This document shows, one piece after another, positions 25,160 through 36,810 of a DNA stretch of 64,000 nucleotides (its first letter is position 1; each line of letters opens with the position of its first letter). The notes beneath the pieces are model-generated. The model searched no databases. It saw nothing but the letters and a program-made list of their open reading frames with translations, and was not told where the DNA came from. Origin of the DNA: Flammulina velutipes. Lineage: Eukaryota; Basidiomycota; Agaricomycetes; Agaricales; Physalacriaceae. The stretch spans positions 1,488,001-1,552,000 of the forward strand of contig CM022373.1 of NCBI GenBank assembly GCA_011800155.1, written 5' to 3'. The position numbers and the translations under genes are program-made.

Positions 25160-26326
25160 TTACGAACATTCCTCGTCCTGTATGAACCAACTGCCATGAA
25201 TTCCATCATTGCGCTGGTAGAAGTCTTAATGAATAGGATTTCAAGTAGAATAAATGGTAACGTACCGTCACAAAGCATATTTGTGGCGTACCCTGATCAG
25301 CATGATTGAAGTGAGAAGGTGTCGAGAGACACATTTCCCTCCATGTGCTGTATCCTGGCTGGTGGTTTGCGAGTTTAGCCTCGATGAGACGAGCTCCTTC
25401 ATGGCAACCCTGATTATTTCGATTGAGCTGCCTGGATAGATTTATAGGTACATTACATACCATATCACGATGATTCTCCCAATAAGTCCTGCAAGTTGGA
25501 TCGTTCTTTACAATCCAGTGACCGAACACACGGCCCTATAGCGTAAGAATTAGATCGCCAGCTACAAGTTAGTGATTCAGACAAAGTACTCACCTCTCTA
25601 TCTAGGCTACAGTGAGCTGGCGTGGGGTAAGTAGTCCCAAAGATATCGATACTCGTCGATAGACACCACGAAACTCCATCCACGCCGTTCGGTAGGTTGA
25701 TAAGACGAGCGGAGAAAGGTCGCTCCTTCCACGCAGAGCACGTTTCGTCGCGAATGAGATCGCCCCAGTACAACTTGGCGGCAGCTCTGCGCTCTGCATC
25801 CCGCCTTAGTTCGTCAAGGCGCCATTGAATTTCTTGGGTTTGCCTCGCTCGCCGACGTTCGATCTCCTTGTCTTCTTTTTCGATACGTTGACGACGATTA
25901 TCGTCCATGTCTTTGAGGTCACGGATGTGCCTCTGCTTCCGTTCGTCAAGCGCCTTGTCCTCCTCTACGATACGTTGACGACATTCTTCGTCCATGTCCT
26001 TGAGGTCGCGGATGTGCTTCTGCTTCTGTCTGTCAATCTCACGTTGAAGACTGGGCAAACGGTCGCCGTCGTTATACAGATGGATAGAGCCGCCAATAGC
26101 CACAGCACTCAGCACGGCGATTAGTGCAAGAATGGAGAGAAAGAGAAGTCGGACTTCATTGTCTCGTTGCTGTTTCCTCACCACTACTGGTACGAGTGGC
26201 GAGCGCTCATTTAGGCCACCGATGAATCCGTTGGATGGTGCTGATCGGTATGGTGGTGGCGGGCTTGGAACTAAATGAGAAAGGTAGACGGCAAGGGGCA
26301 GTAATGGCTTACCTGTACTGCGACAT
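25160..26326 (-). CDS. Single-pass membrane protein with coiled-coil repeat, basidiomycete-type unknown
   Basis: Five exons on the complement: 26313-26326, 25594-26263, 25461-25535, 25266-25409, 25160-25213; 318 aa. A Pro/Ser-rich N-terminus (MSQYSPPPPYR) precedes one membrane segment (LLFLSILALIAVLSAVAIGG), then a charged coiled coil in which the unit KQ(K/R)HIRDLKDMD occurs twice about 30 residues apart, then a Cys-containing domain (AKLYWGD, GHWIVKNDPTCRTYWENH, GTPQICFVT, ending DEECS). The layout suggests a type II protein with the Cys-rich part in the lumen or outside. I recall similar C-terminal domains in unnamed Agaricomycete families; no function is known. The first intron uses the second of two AG acceptors. 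Confidence 0.7.
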
Positions 26327-26766
26327 GATCAAGAGCACACGCAAAGAAGGAGCGTGCGAATAGAATAGGCGCTGTAAAAATACCGGTCATTCAACTTACG
26401 TATGGAACGTGGGAACTTGATGGATGAAGTGTGGCGTCTGTCATTTACAGTGTCAGCAACCTGAGGGTGCGGTGGATACGCCTACCGTAAGACGGTAGAT
26501 CAACCAGAAGATGAGTGACACGTAGTTGCGATGGAGAATCCAGACTGCGCCACATCATCTCAAGTACTGCATATTTAAAGGTCTCGGGTATCTTCAACAT
26601 TCAACGCTCAGCGCGTGCTTGGTAGAAGGATGTTTACCATGAAGGACCGGGTGAGTGTTCGACGAAAAAGGCATCAGACACCCAGGGTCAGCAAGTTTTG
26701 ATTTTGCTTCCCACTACGAGGACAGTTTTCATGTCTTTTTCTTTCTTACACTGTTCATAGGCCTCC
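26327..26766. other. Divergent upstream region, 440 bp
   Basis: Between the coiled-coil membrane protein and the CCCH/Smr gene. A CT-rich run is found just before the second start codon. Nothing else is recognised. Confidence 0.45.
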
Positions 26767-29582
26767 ATGTCGCTACTTTCACTCCCTTCTGACCCCGGAT
26801 ATCTCTCAGACTCCGGGGAACTCAACGGTGTCGAGGATTTGACGCAGCCCAGGTATCCCCACACCCGAGCCCAGCTTTCGTCCCTCGCGCGCCAGTACAA
26901 ACCCCTCGACAACGTCGACAGCGACCTCGAAATCGATGACATTCCCCGCGTATCGTCGTCGTTCGTCAAGCGGGTCGTCGCTATGCTCATCGACGAGCGC
27001 GAGGACGACCTCCAGACGCTGTTACGGGAATCCTTCGGGATGGACCACCAAACGGTGCGCGCACTGCCCTCCTCTTAGCTGTATGCATTGCTGACCAGTA
27101 TACCAGGCAGAACAGAGCGTCTTGGATCTTATGCACAAGCACCGCGACGATATCGCTGGTGTACCGTTCTTGTTTCTGACACCAACCCGTCGACCTATTT
27201 CACGTCCATCCTCCCGCGCATCCTCAAGACTCTATCCAGCCAGGCCAGACACGCCGAATTCTGCGCCAAGCTCACCGCTTTCGCACGTCTTTAGACGCCC
27301 GCATACACCATTGGGCTCTCCGCTTGCAACGGGCCAGGCATCGTCCTACATGTCCATCGGGCACGCAACCAGTGATTACTCGCCCTCGTCGTCTCCCGTG
27401 CTCAGTCATGCATCAACAATCTTCACCCAGTTCACAGCGAGCTTGCCAGCATCGCCTTTGTCATCTCCGCGTCTCTTGAATGCAAAGGCCTCCGAGTTTA
27501 AGCCAATCCCACGGCCGCTCTCAGCCGCCTCGTCTCATCCAGGCTATATGAGAGACCGTACAGAAACACCGTCGCCAGACATGTGGGCCCATAGTCCATT
27601 CCGCGCCACTTCAAATCTCGCCATTGCCGCTCCTCTTCTTCCGGAACAGTCCCTCCTCACTCGTTCTCTTACCCCAAACTCGGGTCTTCGATCCTCCATT
27701 CGTCCAGACGAGCGAGACAGCGATGAAGAGGACCCATTCGATCCATTCGCGCAGAAGACACCGGCCTTTCATTCATACAACGGGTTAGACTTCGACGCAC
27801 AATGGTCGAATTCATCCGTGTCGTCTATCTCACCAGAAGATGCAAGAATCGACATGAGCTACCAATACCACCACAACTCTTACGCGACCTACGATTCCCT
27901 TCTCTCCGACGACCTTCCTCTCAGTCAGGATCCCGAAGTAGATACAGAGGCCGCTGACGCTCTCACAGATGGAATGACTCCCTTTGACGTCTTAAGTTCA
28001 GTCTTTGGGTCATCGCTCGCTCCGTCAGAGTTGGAGGAAGCACTAGCTGCGAATGCTTATGATTTCGAACGGTCTATGGCTTGGCTCGTTGAGCGTGCGC
28101 TGCCTGCGGTGCCCCCGAATTCCGTCAAGATGCAGTCAGTTGGTGGCAGAGTCACCCTTGTTACACGGGACGGCGGTGCGCGCGGCGGGAGGGTCGGGTT
28201 CATCTCCCCACCACGTCCAGGAGGTCCCACACGTTTTCCTAATAACCGATCTGCCCCAGGAGGGAACCGTGTCTGCCGTTACTTTGTTGCAGGAGAATGC
28301 CTTCGCGCAGACTGTCGGTTTAGGTATTTCAATGTCCGGGAAAGTATATTCTGGTTGACTGATGCATTCTCTTAGTCACGATTTGGAACGTGCACTTTGT
28401 CGCTTCTGGCTGCGCGGAACTTGTGCCAAACAGGAGAGCTGCGAGTTTTTGCACCATTTACCCAAGGACGCGGATATGGCAAGCCTTAATATCGCTATGT
28501 CTCGTGCAAACGTAGCTCCGGGAACTGGGCCTTTGGCTGCTCATACCGTTGGGATGGAAGACTTTCCTGTTCTAGGTCAAGAAAATGGAAGAAGCAAGAA
28601 TGGCACGTACGACAGGGCATTCCAGGATCCAGGTCGCACGCGCTTTGCAGCTGCAGTCAAGAAGTCGGGCCCTCCGCCAACCCACGCAGAGATGGCCGCG
28701 CGTCGTGAAGCAATGGGTAATCTGGCCGATAGCATATACAATCGCTCTGCGGTTGTTGCTCCCAAGCCTTCCCCGCGGATAAAACTCCGCCCTCCCGCCC
28801 TCCTCCCAACGCTTGCTACAGGAGATTCCGTGAATAGCCTGTACATGAACTATCGCTCGCGCGCCCTACAGCTTGGCGCGGCCCGAAATGCGTGTCTTTC
28901 TCGCGCTGCTGATGCCTGGAGGCGCGGGGACGGTGCTGCTGCGAAACGATTCAGTCGGGAGGGGCATGATCTGAATGGGAAGATGCGCTCTGAGATGACT
29001 TCGGCTGCTGAGCAGCTTGTCCGAGAGCGTGCGGCATTGGCTGAGCAGGCGGTGCGGAGTCGGGATGCTGGCTGGTCCGACGACCCCGGAGACAGGACCA
29101 GTCGTGGAAGGGTGTGTGGCGCTGGGTTTGGTATCTGCCTTGGGATAGCTAGGACGGATGTTGGGGGAGAGGGTAAATTAACTCAGGAAGAACGCACGGA
29201 ATGTGCCCTGGATCTTCATGGGCTCCATTCGAATGAGGCGACGGATGTCTTGGAGGAGTTTTTACTTGCTGTGAGTAGTGTTGCATGGATGTTATTCTCT
29301 CGCGTACTGACGGTCTCTTCTAGTTGGAGCGCGAGCATTTCTACGGTCTTGGTATGTTCTATTTTTGTGTATCTGATCAATGCTCTTACATCTTGCCTAA
29401 TAGCCTACCTCATCGTGGGCGAAGAAAAACATACTGGCACCCAAGACATGGCACGCGGCGCGTCTAGGTCTCGCTTAGCGACTGGGGTGCGCGAATGGTT
29501 GCACCGCTGGGGATACCCTTGGAGCGAACGCGATGGAATAATATGTGTTGATCCCTTGACGCACGCTTCAGAATACGTTTGA
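26767..29582 (+). CDS. CCCH zinc-finger, CUE-like and Smr domain protein
   Basis: Five exons: 26767-27054, 27107-28323, 28376-29270, 29324-29351, 29404-29582; 868 aa. From the N-terminus: an acidic helical segment, a long Ser/Pro-rich region, a CUE-like helix bundle (MTPFDVLSSVFGSSL to FERSMAWLVERALP), two CCCH fingers (CRYFVAGECLRADCRFSH and CRFWLRGTCAKQESCEFLH, the first split by an intron), a DUF1771 segment (YMNYRSRALQLGAARN) and a C-terminal Smr domain with LDLHGLHSNEA. Smr domains can cut or bind nucleic acid, and the CCCH fingers point to RNA, so a role in RNA quality control or translation is likely. Target and activity are inferred. Confidence 0.87.
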
Positions 29583-29817
29583 ACAGGATTTCTATCTAGA
29601 TGTGGGGGAGGAAGAAAGAACATGTTAACGAAAAGAAACAATGTACTAACACCGTCGTCGTCTACTTGCTTTTAGGATTCGGACCCATTGTACCTTTATT
29701 TTCACTTGAAATGTATATATTTTCTTGCAGATGTGCGACGAAGATGAGTCTTATAACATATTTCAGCACCAGCAGAATCTATATCCATTCATTGAGATTT
29801 GTTACCGATAGAGTTAC

Positions 29818-31034
29818 CTATAACACATACCTTTCATTATTCCTCCAAATAACCTGCTTGGGGTCTTCTGCGCCATACCATTTGAACGCAGGGAGATGCT
29901 CTTTCCGCTCTTGCACTACCCACCCGATATCAACTACTACCTGCCGAAGGGCAGGTGACATATTCCAGATCTCAACCTTGTCAAGATTATGTTTCTGAGC
30001 AACTGTCACCAGGAGATGGAGTACTTGTTTCAGTTCCGATGAAGAAGGCACTCGTAGCCTTGTTACCAAGAGCGTGGCTGGTCGTTCCTCCACAGTCCAA
30101 CTGACTAGCACATCGGGGCGAGTGGCGCCGCAGTAATCAAGAGGCGGGGTGATTTTGTTTGGAACGTGGGTGAGTCGGGAGCGTTGGAACATCTCAACAC
30201 CATCAGAGGGGAGGAAAGAGAACAAGACTTTGGCATCGGAGGTGTCAAGCGAAGCTGCGATGGCTAAATCACTCTTGATCACCCGCGTTTCCTCTTCCCA
30301 GATGGCGGGGAGGTCGTCGGGAGTGAGCCAATCCCATTGAATGCTCCCTTCTGGCCCAGCAGTCTCGTGTTCACCGTTTTTCACGTCCCATGTCGTAGAA
30401 AACGCGTCGGTGATGGTCCACCCCACCTCATCGGCGGAGGGACCGCAAGATTCATAGAATGCGCCGACGTCGCTCCATAGGGCGGAGAACTTCACGGGAA
30501 GCCCACGATTGGCTTTGGAGTCGTTCTCAAGAGCTTTGTGAACAAGCCTCATCATCTGCCTTGCGTAGCCTTTGCGACGGTATCGTTCGGGCGTGAAGAC
30601 TGAGGCGATCCCGTAGCATATCGCGTTCTCTACGTTCTGCTTTCCTTTGTAGATGAATACTCCGTCGCGGCGATAGCTACTTAGACGTCAACACAAAAAT
30701 AATAATAATATAGGAGCATGCGTCTCACGTTTCGCAGGAGCATTTGAATTCCAAGCTCTCGGGATCGTTGCTGGGACATAGAACCCTGTAACTCAGTGCT
30801 CAATAACGTTCAAGATAATATGGCTGAGGGCTTGGTATGGGTGATTTGAACCTACCAAGTGGTTAGCTTCCCATTAACGGCGTGCTCTCCTTCATCCATT
30901 ATCGCATCACGAGAGAGATATTCCTCCAGCGTCATACTTCGCCTCCATTCTACAAACGATCTAGTGCGAGACTCTGTAATTTGAGCCGGAGTAGCAGGAA
31001 ACAACGCCAGGTCACCAGCGCTCATGGTGGTCAT
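29818..31034 (-). CDS. GNAT-fold N-acetyltransferase, Lyc1-like
   Basis: Three exons on the complement: 30856-31034, 30729-30785, 29818-30676; 364 aa. After the first exon comes a GNAT acetyl-CoA region: CYGIASVFTPERYRRKGYAR, with the (R/Q)xxGxA pyrophosphate-binding motif, then ALWSDVGAFYESCG. The C-terminal half is long and matches fungal Lyc1-type proteins, which are linked to acetylation of lysine in its catabolism. The substrate is inferred from that resemblance. A second ATG at 31025 could be the start. It is convergent with the CCCH/Smr gene (235 bp). Confidence 0.78.
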
Positions 31035-31172
31035 AAAGTAAGATCAGATTATCTCTATCAGTTGTTTGAGTCACCGAGTCTTCAAAGTATACCCTGTTCT
31101 CTTGGCCTTGTCACAATATGCGCGTTGAGTAGTTACATTCGTTTCTATGTAGTCATTAGTTGTTTCGTAACC

Positions 31173-32236
31173 TCAAGGATCCAAAAACAAGTGCTTCAGT
31201 AGGATAATCGTATCCAATGGGCTAGCAACAGTATGCCCAATGGTCCTCGGATCCATGAAGATCTCATAGTCGTTTCCGCCCTTTCAAGTTATTATATGTG
31301 CTTCTAAACTCAGGATTTCCAACTCACCTGGTACGTCTTGTCACCGAAGAAATGAATTTCCTCGAACTGTTCATCCTCGACGTGACGAAGCGCGTAAGTC
31401 TTGTCCCAACCAACTGGGAAGATATCGAACGATAGTTGGCCCCCGATGGCATACGACAGGCCATAGTCTGGGAACTCGTCTTGCAAAACTTTGATGAATG
31501 CGGCACGGACGCCACGCGTCTGAAATAGAAGTTACGACAAGCCTGTCGATCGGAGAAAAGAACTCACCTTGTCGAAAACTACAAAGTCATCGCGTTCTTG
31601 TTGCCTATTTTAGGCTAAGATGTATAAAAAATCAGTAGAGCGTGGGGACATACGTGGCATTGCGGCCTATGGGGCTCACGTTGACCATCCCGTTCCGAAA
31701 TTCAACAAAGGTGCCGCTGAGAACACTGAGCATTTGGTGGGTGACCGAGGAAACAAATCACCTACCGCTTTACAGGAAGGTCCATGTCGGCGAGGTAGTG
31801 GAGAATAAAATTGACGAGTTTCTTGTATTTGTCTTCACCGAGATACTTTATGAAGGATTGAGATTCCAGCCTCTTTCCCATCTTGAATGCAGTAAGGCCG
31901 CCCTCCGCGAAAGCGTAATCAAAGTCCTGGGTAACTATCGGGCGATGAGTTAACCGCGCCCTTGAACATGGGAAGTGGATTGACCATCGCTGCCATTGAC
32001 GGAGAGCTGCTCGGATATCTTGACGAGGTCGGAGCCTCCAACGAAGCCAATGATCATCTTCTTGCGCAAGGCGGAAAGCGTCTCAATCATCTCTGGTGAC
32101 GCGCTCTGGTCGCGTTGATACTTGGAGCGAACTTAAGAGGAAGAGAACTTGCCTGTCTTGCTGGCGTAAGAGTACCGTCCACATCGAATAGCGCGAGTTT
32201 CTTGACTGGCCTGTTTGCAAAAGTTGAAGACACCAT
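31173..32236 (-). CDS. SEC53: Phosphomannomutase, copy 1 of a tandem pair
   Basis: Seven exons on the complement: 32153-32236, 31985-32105, 31766-31934, 31654-31716, 31568-31604, 31328-31519, 31173-31280; 257 aa. [15 protein letters not shown] has the HAD-family DxDGT nucleophile; [35 protein letters not shown] and [19 protein letters not shown] are typical of eukaryotic phosphomannomutases. The enzyme converts mannose-6-phosphate to mannose-1-phosphate for GDP-mannose, used in glycosylation and cell wall. The neighbour 32419-33490 has the same exon lengths and phases. Intron 1 here has a GC donor. One change, EGG for ENG, falls in a conserved stretch; its effect is unknown. Confidence 0.93.
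32106..32152 (-). other. GC-AG intron 1 of phosphomannomutase copy 1
   Basis: The donor is cag|gcaagt. The matching intron of copy 2 (33358-33406) has cag|gtgatt at the same codon, so the site identity is secure and the dinucleotide differs between paralogues. Confidence 0.85.
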
Positions 32237-32418
32237 CGTGGCAAGACGTAAAGTTAACGTGTTCGAACATCTGCCTGCGGCACTGGGATAGATGCAATCA
32301 CTTTCCGTGTCATTCACCTGCATAACCAAACTTCAGGCGACCATACGAGTAGCGTTAACTCAAAACAAACCACCTTATTACTTTTTATTCTTTCTATGTA
32401 GGTGTTTGTCCCGTAACC

Positions 32419-33490
32419 TCAAGAATCCAAAAACAATTGTTTCAGTAGAAGAATCGTATCCAACGGGCTAGTGACAGAGTGCCCAATAGTTCTCGAATCC
32501 GAGAAGATCTCGTAGTCGTTTCCTCCCTGCTTCCAGTCAGAATCCATCCTATCAGAATCGAAAGATCTCACCTTGTATGTCTTGTCACCAAAGAAATGAA
32601 TTTCTTCGAAGTTCTCATCCTCGACGTGACGAAGCGCGTAAGTCTTGTCCCATCCACGCGGAAATATATCAAACGAGATCTGGCCTCCGATTGAAAACGT
32701 CAAATCGTAGTCCGCAAACTTGTCCTGCAAGACTTTGACAAATGCAGCGCGGAGGCCACGCGCCTGACACGAATGTTATAACAGCGGACCATGATTGGAG
32801 GGAGGAGAGACTGACCTTGTCGAAAGCTTCGAACTCGTTGCGTTCTGCTTGTCTGTTCTAAGCTCAGCGATTGGAAAGAATGTCTACGAACGGAGGGACA
32901 TACGTGGCATTACGGCCGATGGGGCTCACGTTGATCATTCCGTTCCTAAATTCGACAAACGTACCACTGTAGATGACGAGTTAAGTGCGCGAGGATGATC
33001 GGTGAAGCAATAAACCAACCGCTTTATGGGAAGGTCCATGTCGGCGAGGTAGTGTAGGATGAAGTTGACGAGCTTCTTGTATCTGTCTTCGCCAAGATAT
33101 TTAATGAAGGACTGGGATTCGAGCGTCTTCCCCATCTTGAATGCAGTGAGACCATTCTCCGCGAAAGCGTAGTCAAAATCCTGGGTAACTGTACACCGAT
33201 GAGCTGACTGTGAACCAAGGTGGGAAATCTATTGACCGTTGCTGCCGTTGACGGAGAGCTGCTCGGATATTTTGGTTAGGTCTGACCCGCCCACGAAACC
33301 GATGACAATTTTCTTGCGCAAGGCAGCAAGGACCTCAATTATCTCTGGGGACACGCTCTGTATCACGTTGAGAATTGGTATAGAGATCAGAAAATGGAGT
33401 AATCACCTGTCTTGCTGGAGTCAGCGTTCCATCCACATCGAATAGCGCGAGCTTCTTGAATGGCCTATCCGTAAAGTTTGAAGACACCAT
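32419..33490 (-). CDS. SEC53: Phosphomannomutase, copy 2 of a tandem pair
   Basis: Seven exons on the complement: 33407-33490, 33237-33357, 33020-33188, 32904-32966, 32816-32852, 32572-32763, 32419-32526; 257 aa, with exon lengths identical to copy 1. It keeps DVDGT, FVGGSDL, the normal [15 protein letters not shown] and [13 protein letters not shown]. Protein identity to copy 1 looks high, while introns have diverged almost fully; so the duplication is not recent, or the exons are held by selection or gene conversion. The intron before QAERNEF uses the AG at 32853-32854 (gaacag); an earlier AG six bases upstream would break the frame. It is divergent from VMS1 with 178 bp between start codons. 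Confidence 0.93.
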
Positions 33491-33668
33491 GGTGGCAAGT
33501 TGCAAGGCGAACGTGTGTTCGGAGGTTCGGTCCGGATATCGTGTCGGATCCGCCTGTAAATCTTTCCACAACATGACTTGACTTGTGACTAACGTTGACT
33601 GCATTTTTGATTTATAACTCTCTGGAAATACACCACTGTCAACCTTTATACCTGCCCTCCTTAGCTTC

Positions 33669-35740
33669 ATGCAGAGCTTGGACCTTTTTTCGCTGCCAGC
33701 AGAGCTTCTGGATACTCTAACGCCTAGAAACCTCGTCAATCAGCCATCTCGTCCTCGATCGCGGTCTCCTCCTCCATTAACTACTCCTGCGCCCTCTGCT
33801 GTAGGGTCAAGAGCCTGTAATATCTGCAATGGTGCCCTATTCTCAGACGTCGAGGAACAGCGAGGCCACTATCGGTCTGACTGGCATCGATACAATGTCA
33901 AGACACGTCTAAACGGAGGTCTAGCGGTCACAGAAGCAGAGTTTTCCCAACTAGTGGACAGTACGTCTGCGTATCAAACACGTGACAGTTATCTGACATT
34001 CTGAAGGTCTTGATAACTCAATATCGGGATCAGAGTCCTCTTCAGACGAGAGCGATGGATCAGAGTCCGATGCAGTGGATGCTCTTGTGAGCAAAAACAA
34101 ACGGACGAGACGTTCTTCATCTCCCGAACAAATATCTCGCTCAGCCGTCACCGCTGTGACGTGGTTTCATTCTCCTCCGTCTACTCAAATCGGCGTATAC
34201 AGAGCTATATTCGACCCGAAGACAAGTGATTACCTTGCAGAGCTCAAAGCCGCGCAATCATCTCCCCAAGAACGAACATGGGCCTTGTTCATGGTCGCAG
34301 GCGGTCACTTCGCTGGTGCTGTGGTTCGCGTCAGCAAATCAGACGATGAGAGAGCAGAGGAACGGCTACAGGCCGACAAGAAGAAACAAAAGAAACAGAA
34401 ACCTGAGCTCGAGGTGTTGGTCCACAAAACGTTCCACAGATATACCAGTATGTGCTTCCATGGTTTCGTTGGGCTTCATACTCACATATTCTACAGCACG
34501 TCGTAAACAGGGCGGTTCGCAAGGCCTCAACGATAACGCTAAGGGAAATGCTAAGAGTGCCGGTGCCACTCTACGTCGATATGGTGAACAAGCTTTACGC
34601 GATGTAAGAACAAACACTGCGGAAAATGTGTACAGTCGCTTACTACCATGGTGTATAGGATATTCGTAACCTGCTTGAAGACTGGAAGGATGAGATCAAC
34701 GACTGCGAAAGAATTTGGATTCGAGCTACCGGAACTAATCGCAAAATATTTATGGACTACGAGGGTTCCGTTCTCACCAAGCAAGATGACCGATTACGCA
34801 CATTCCCATTTCCCACTCGTCGACCAGTGCGTATATTGACATAGACCCATTCCCTCACTCATCCGCCACATAGACTCAAGCGGAGCTGACTCGATGTCTC
34901 AATGAGCTCACGAAAGTGAAGGTTTCCCACCTATCGGAAGACGCCTTACGAGCGCAAGATGAAGCCTACATCGCATCTTTACCCAAACCGCGCCCCATTC
35001 CAGTCGCTGCACCCACACCCAAACCAGCAGAAAAGGAGAAAGCACCCCAGCTCTCGAAAGAAGAGGAGGTTTTACGAGATAGATGGGATCGCCTACTAGA
35101 TATGATACGTAAAGGAAAGCTGGAGCCACTGAAAGCGTTTTGGGACAAGTATGGCGAGAGTTTAGGTGGAGTTGATACACCTATTCCAGACTGGACGGAG
35201 GAACGCTGGGACACGCTGCTCCAGACTGCAGCGCACTATGACCAGGAGGACATTGTGTTATGGCTGCTGGAAGGCGCACATGCAGACCCAACGATTGCGG
35301 TCTCTTCACAACAAGACAATTTGGAGCAGCTTAGCCGAAGGGCAGCATACGACCTTGCACATAATCGTGGTGTACGGGACGTGTTCAGGAGAGTAGCTGG
35401 CGAGCACCCGGATTGGTGGGACTGGTTTGGTACGGCGAGGGTTCCCAGCGCGCTGAGCAAAGAGATGGTGGATGAGAGAGAGGAGAAGAAGAAGGCACGT
35501 AGGAAGGGACTCAAGGAGAAAGTGAAGGAAAGAGAGGCAAAGGACAAGCAGAGCGTCGTTGAAGCTCCTGTAGTTGCTAAGGCTCCACCACCGCCACCGG
35601 CTGCGCCTTCCACTGGTCCCAGGAAATTAGGTGGTTCATCTGGCGCTTCGGAAGGAGTTATGGGACTGACTCCGGAGATGAGGGCTAAGATTGAACGTGA
35701 AAGACGGGCGAGAGCAGCAGAAGCTAGACTAGGGAAATGA
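33669..35740 (+). CDS. VMS1: Vms1/ANKZF1-type peptidyl-tRNA releasing factor
   Basis: Five exons: 33669-33960, 34007-34447, 34497-34603, 34659-34826, 34874-35740; 624 aa. Order of parts: an N-terminal C2H2 finger (CNICNGALFSDVEEQRGHYRSDWH), an acidic linker, the VLRF1 catalytic domain (WALFMVAGGHFAGAVV, and the loop RRKQGGSQGLND with the Gln of the family), an ankyrin-like region (WDTLLQTAAHYDQEDIVLWLLEGA) and a highly charged C-terminal helix. Vms1 frees stalled nascent chains from the 60S ribosome in ribosome quality control, works with Cdc48, and protects mitochondria. The GSQ loop and the finger are intact, so an active enzyme is expected. Confidence 0.92.
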
Positions 35741-35750
35741 ATGTAGTTCG

Positions 35751-35763
35751 ACGCGTGACGCGT
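35751..35763 (+). promoter_or_regulatory. Tandem MCB-like sites (ACGCGT x2)
   Basis: Two ACGCGT cores at 35751-35756 and 35758-35763, separated by one base. They lie in the 52-bp gap between the VMS1 stop and the next start codon. ACGCGT is the MluI cell-cycle box recognised by fungal MBF (Mbp1/Swi6 type); a role here is inferred. Confidence 0.5.
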
Positions 35764-35792
35764 TGTGACCAAGTAACTTCCAGACGACCATC

Positions 35793-36810
35793 ATGGGCGA
35801 CATTGAAATCAGTGAAGATACTTTCCTGGAGATGTCCAAATTTACTATCATCCCGTCTGGCCTCAAGTGCGAACAATCAGGCAATTCGCGCGAGTGTGGC
35901 GTCGTTCTATCTTGCTGGCATGCCTTCAGTCATGTACGATTCCTTTACATATTATGCATGGCAGCCTTACTCGTCTTGAGCAGCACTTGGCAAATACACA
36001 TTCCAACACTGTAACGGCCGGCGCGCGGAAGCGGGGCAAACAAGCGGTGAGGGATTGTAGTATTCTTGACGCTCTTCGCGCTGACCACTGTAGGATCGCG
36101 CTCGACGCGAACATACGTATCGTTGTAAGGCATCTAGATGCAACGCCGCCTCCCAAATGTTTCGCAGCAAGTCAGATCTCCACGAACATGTCAAAAACTC
36201 TCACATGGTACATACCCGCGCATTACAATGCCCCATTCGAAATTGCAAGCACCAGCCCGTCGCCCGTCCGACGATGCTTCGAGAGCATTTCCAGGCCGAA
36301 CACAGTGCTCTAACAGGCCAGAGACACGAACGAAACTCTGACCTCTTTGCGCCATCTTGGATCCCAACAAGTCGATTGACGATGCCCGAACCTCCACCAC
36401 TGCCTCCATCACTAGAGCTCGGAACGGTCCTCGTCTCTGTAACACCAAGCGTCCGTCCTGCAACGCTGTCACAATCCTCACAGTCTACCGCATTACGCTC
36501 TCCTCAAAAGCAACAACTAAAGAGGCCCGCTCCAACAGTCGAGCCAGAACCGTCCAGCGAAGTCGAGTTGGAGCTGGACGAACTTCCACCGCTCAACATC
36601 GAGGACGGCGTCCCGATAGGCGACGTCTTCGTTTGGCAGCGCCCGGAGTACCTGCAGAAAAATGTCGGACCTCCCCAGATAGCACTGGCTCCCGGAGAAA
36701 TTCGCACCGCCCCACTTCCCATCTCGATGTACTTTGATGTTTTAAAGCTAAAGGTGGAACCAGAAGTTGCGAAAAAGTCAAACAAGGCGGGTTCTTCGAA
36801 AACCAAATAG
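35793..36810 (+). CDS. C2H2 zinc-finger protein
   Basis: Proposed exons: 35793-35917, 35965-36046, 36094-36810; 307 aa. Three Cys-His finger patterns: the first is split by intron 1 (C..CGVVL joined to LTRLEQHLANTH), the second CKASRCNAASQMF...LHEHVKNSH, the third CPIRNCKHQ...LREHFQAEH. The rest is Ser/Pro- and acid-rich, ending with a Lys/Ser tail. Nuclear DNA binding is likely but targets are unknown. Intron 1 fits only with a GC donor (tg|gcatgc); the obvious GT at 35934 would give a 31-nt intron and an immediate stop. The start codon is 52 bp after the VMS1 stop. Confidence 0.65.

Noticed and set aside
35934..35964. 31-nt intron in the C2H2 gene
   Set aside because: Shorter than any other intron here and produces an immediate stop; the GC-donor model fits better.
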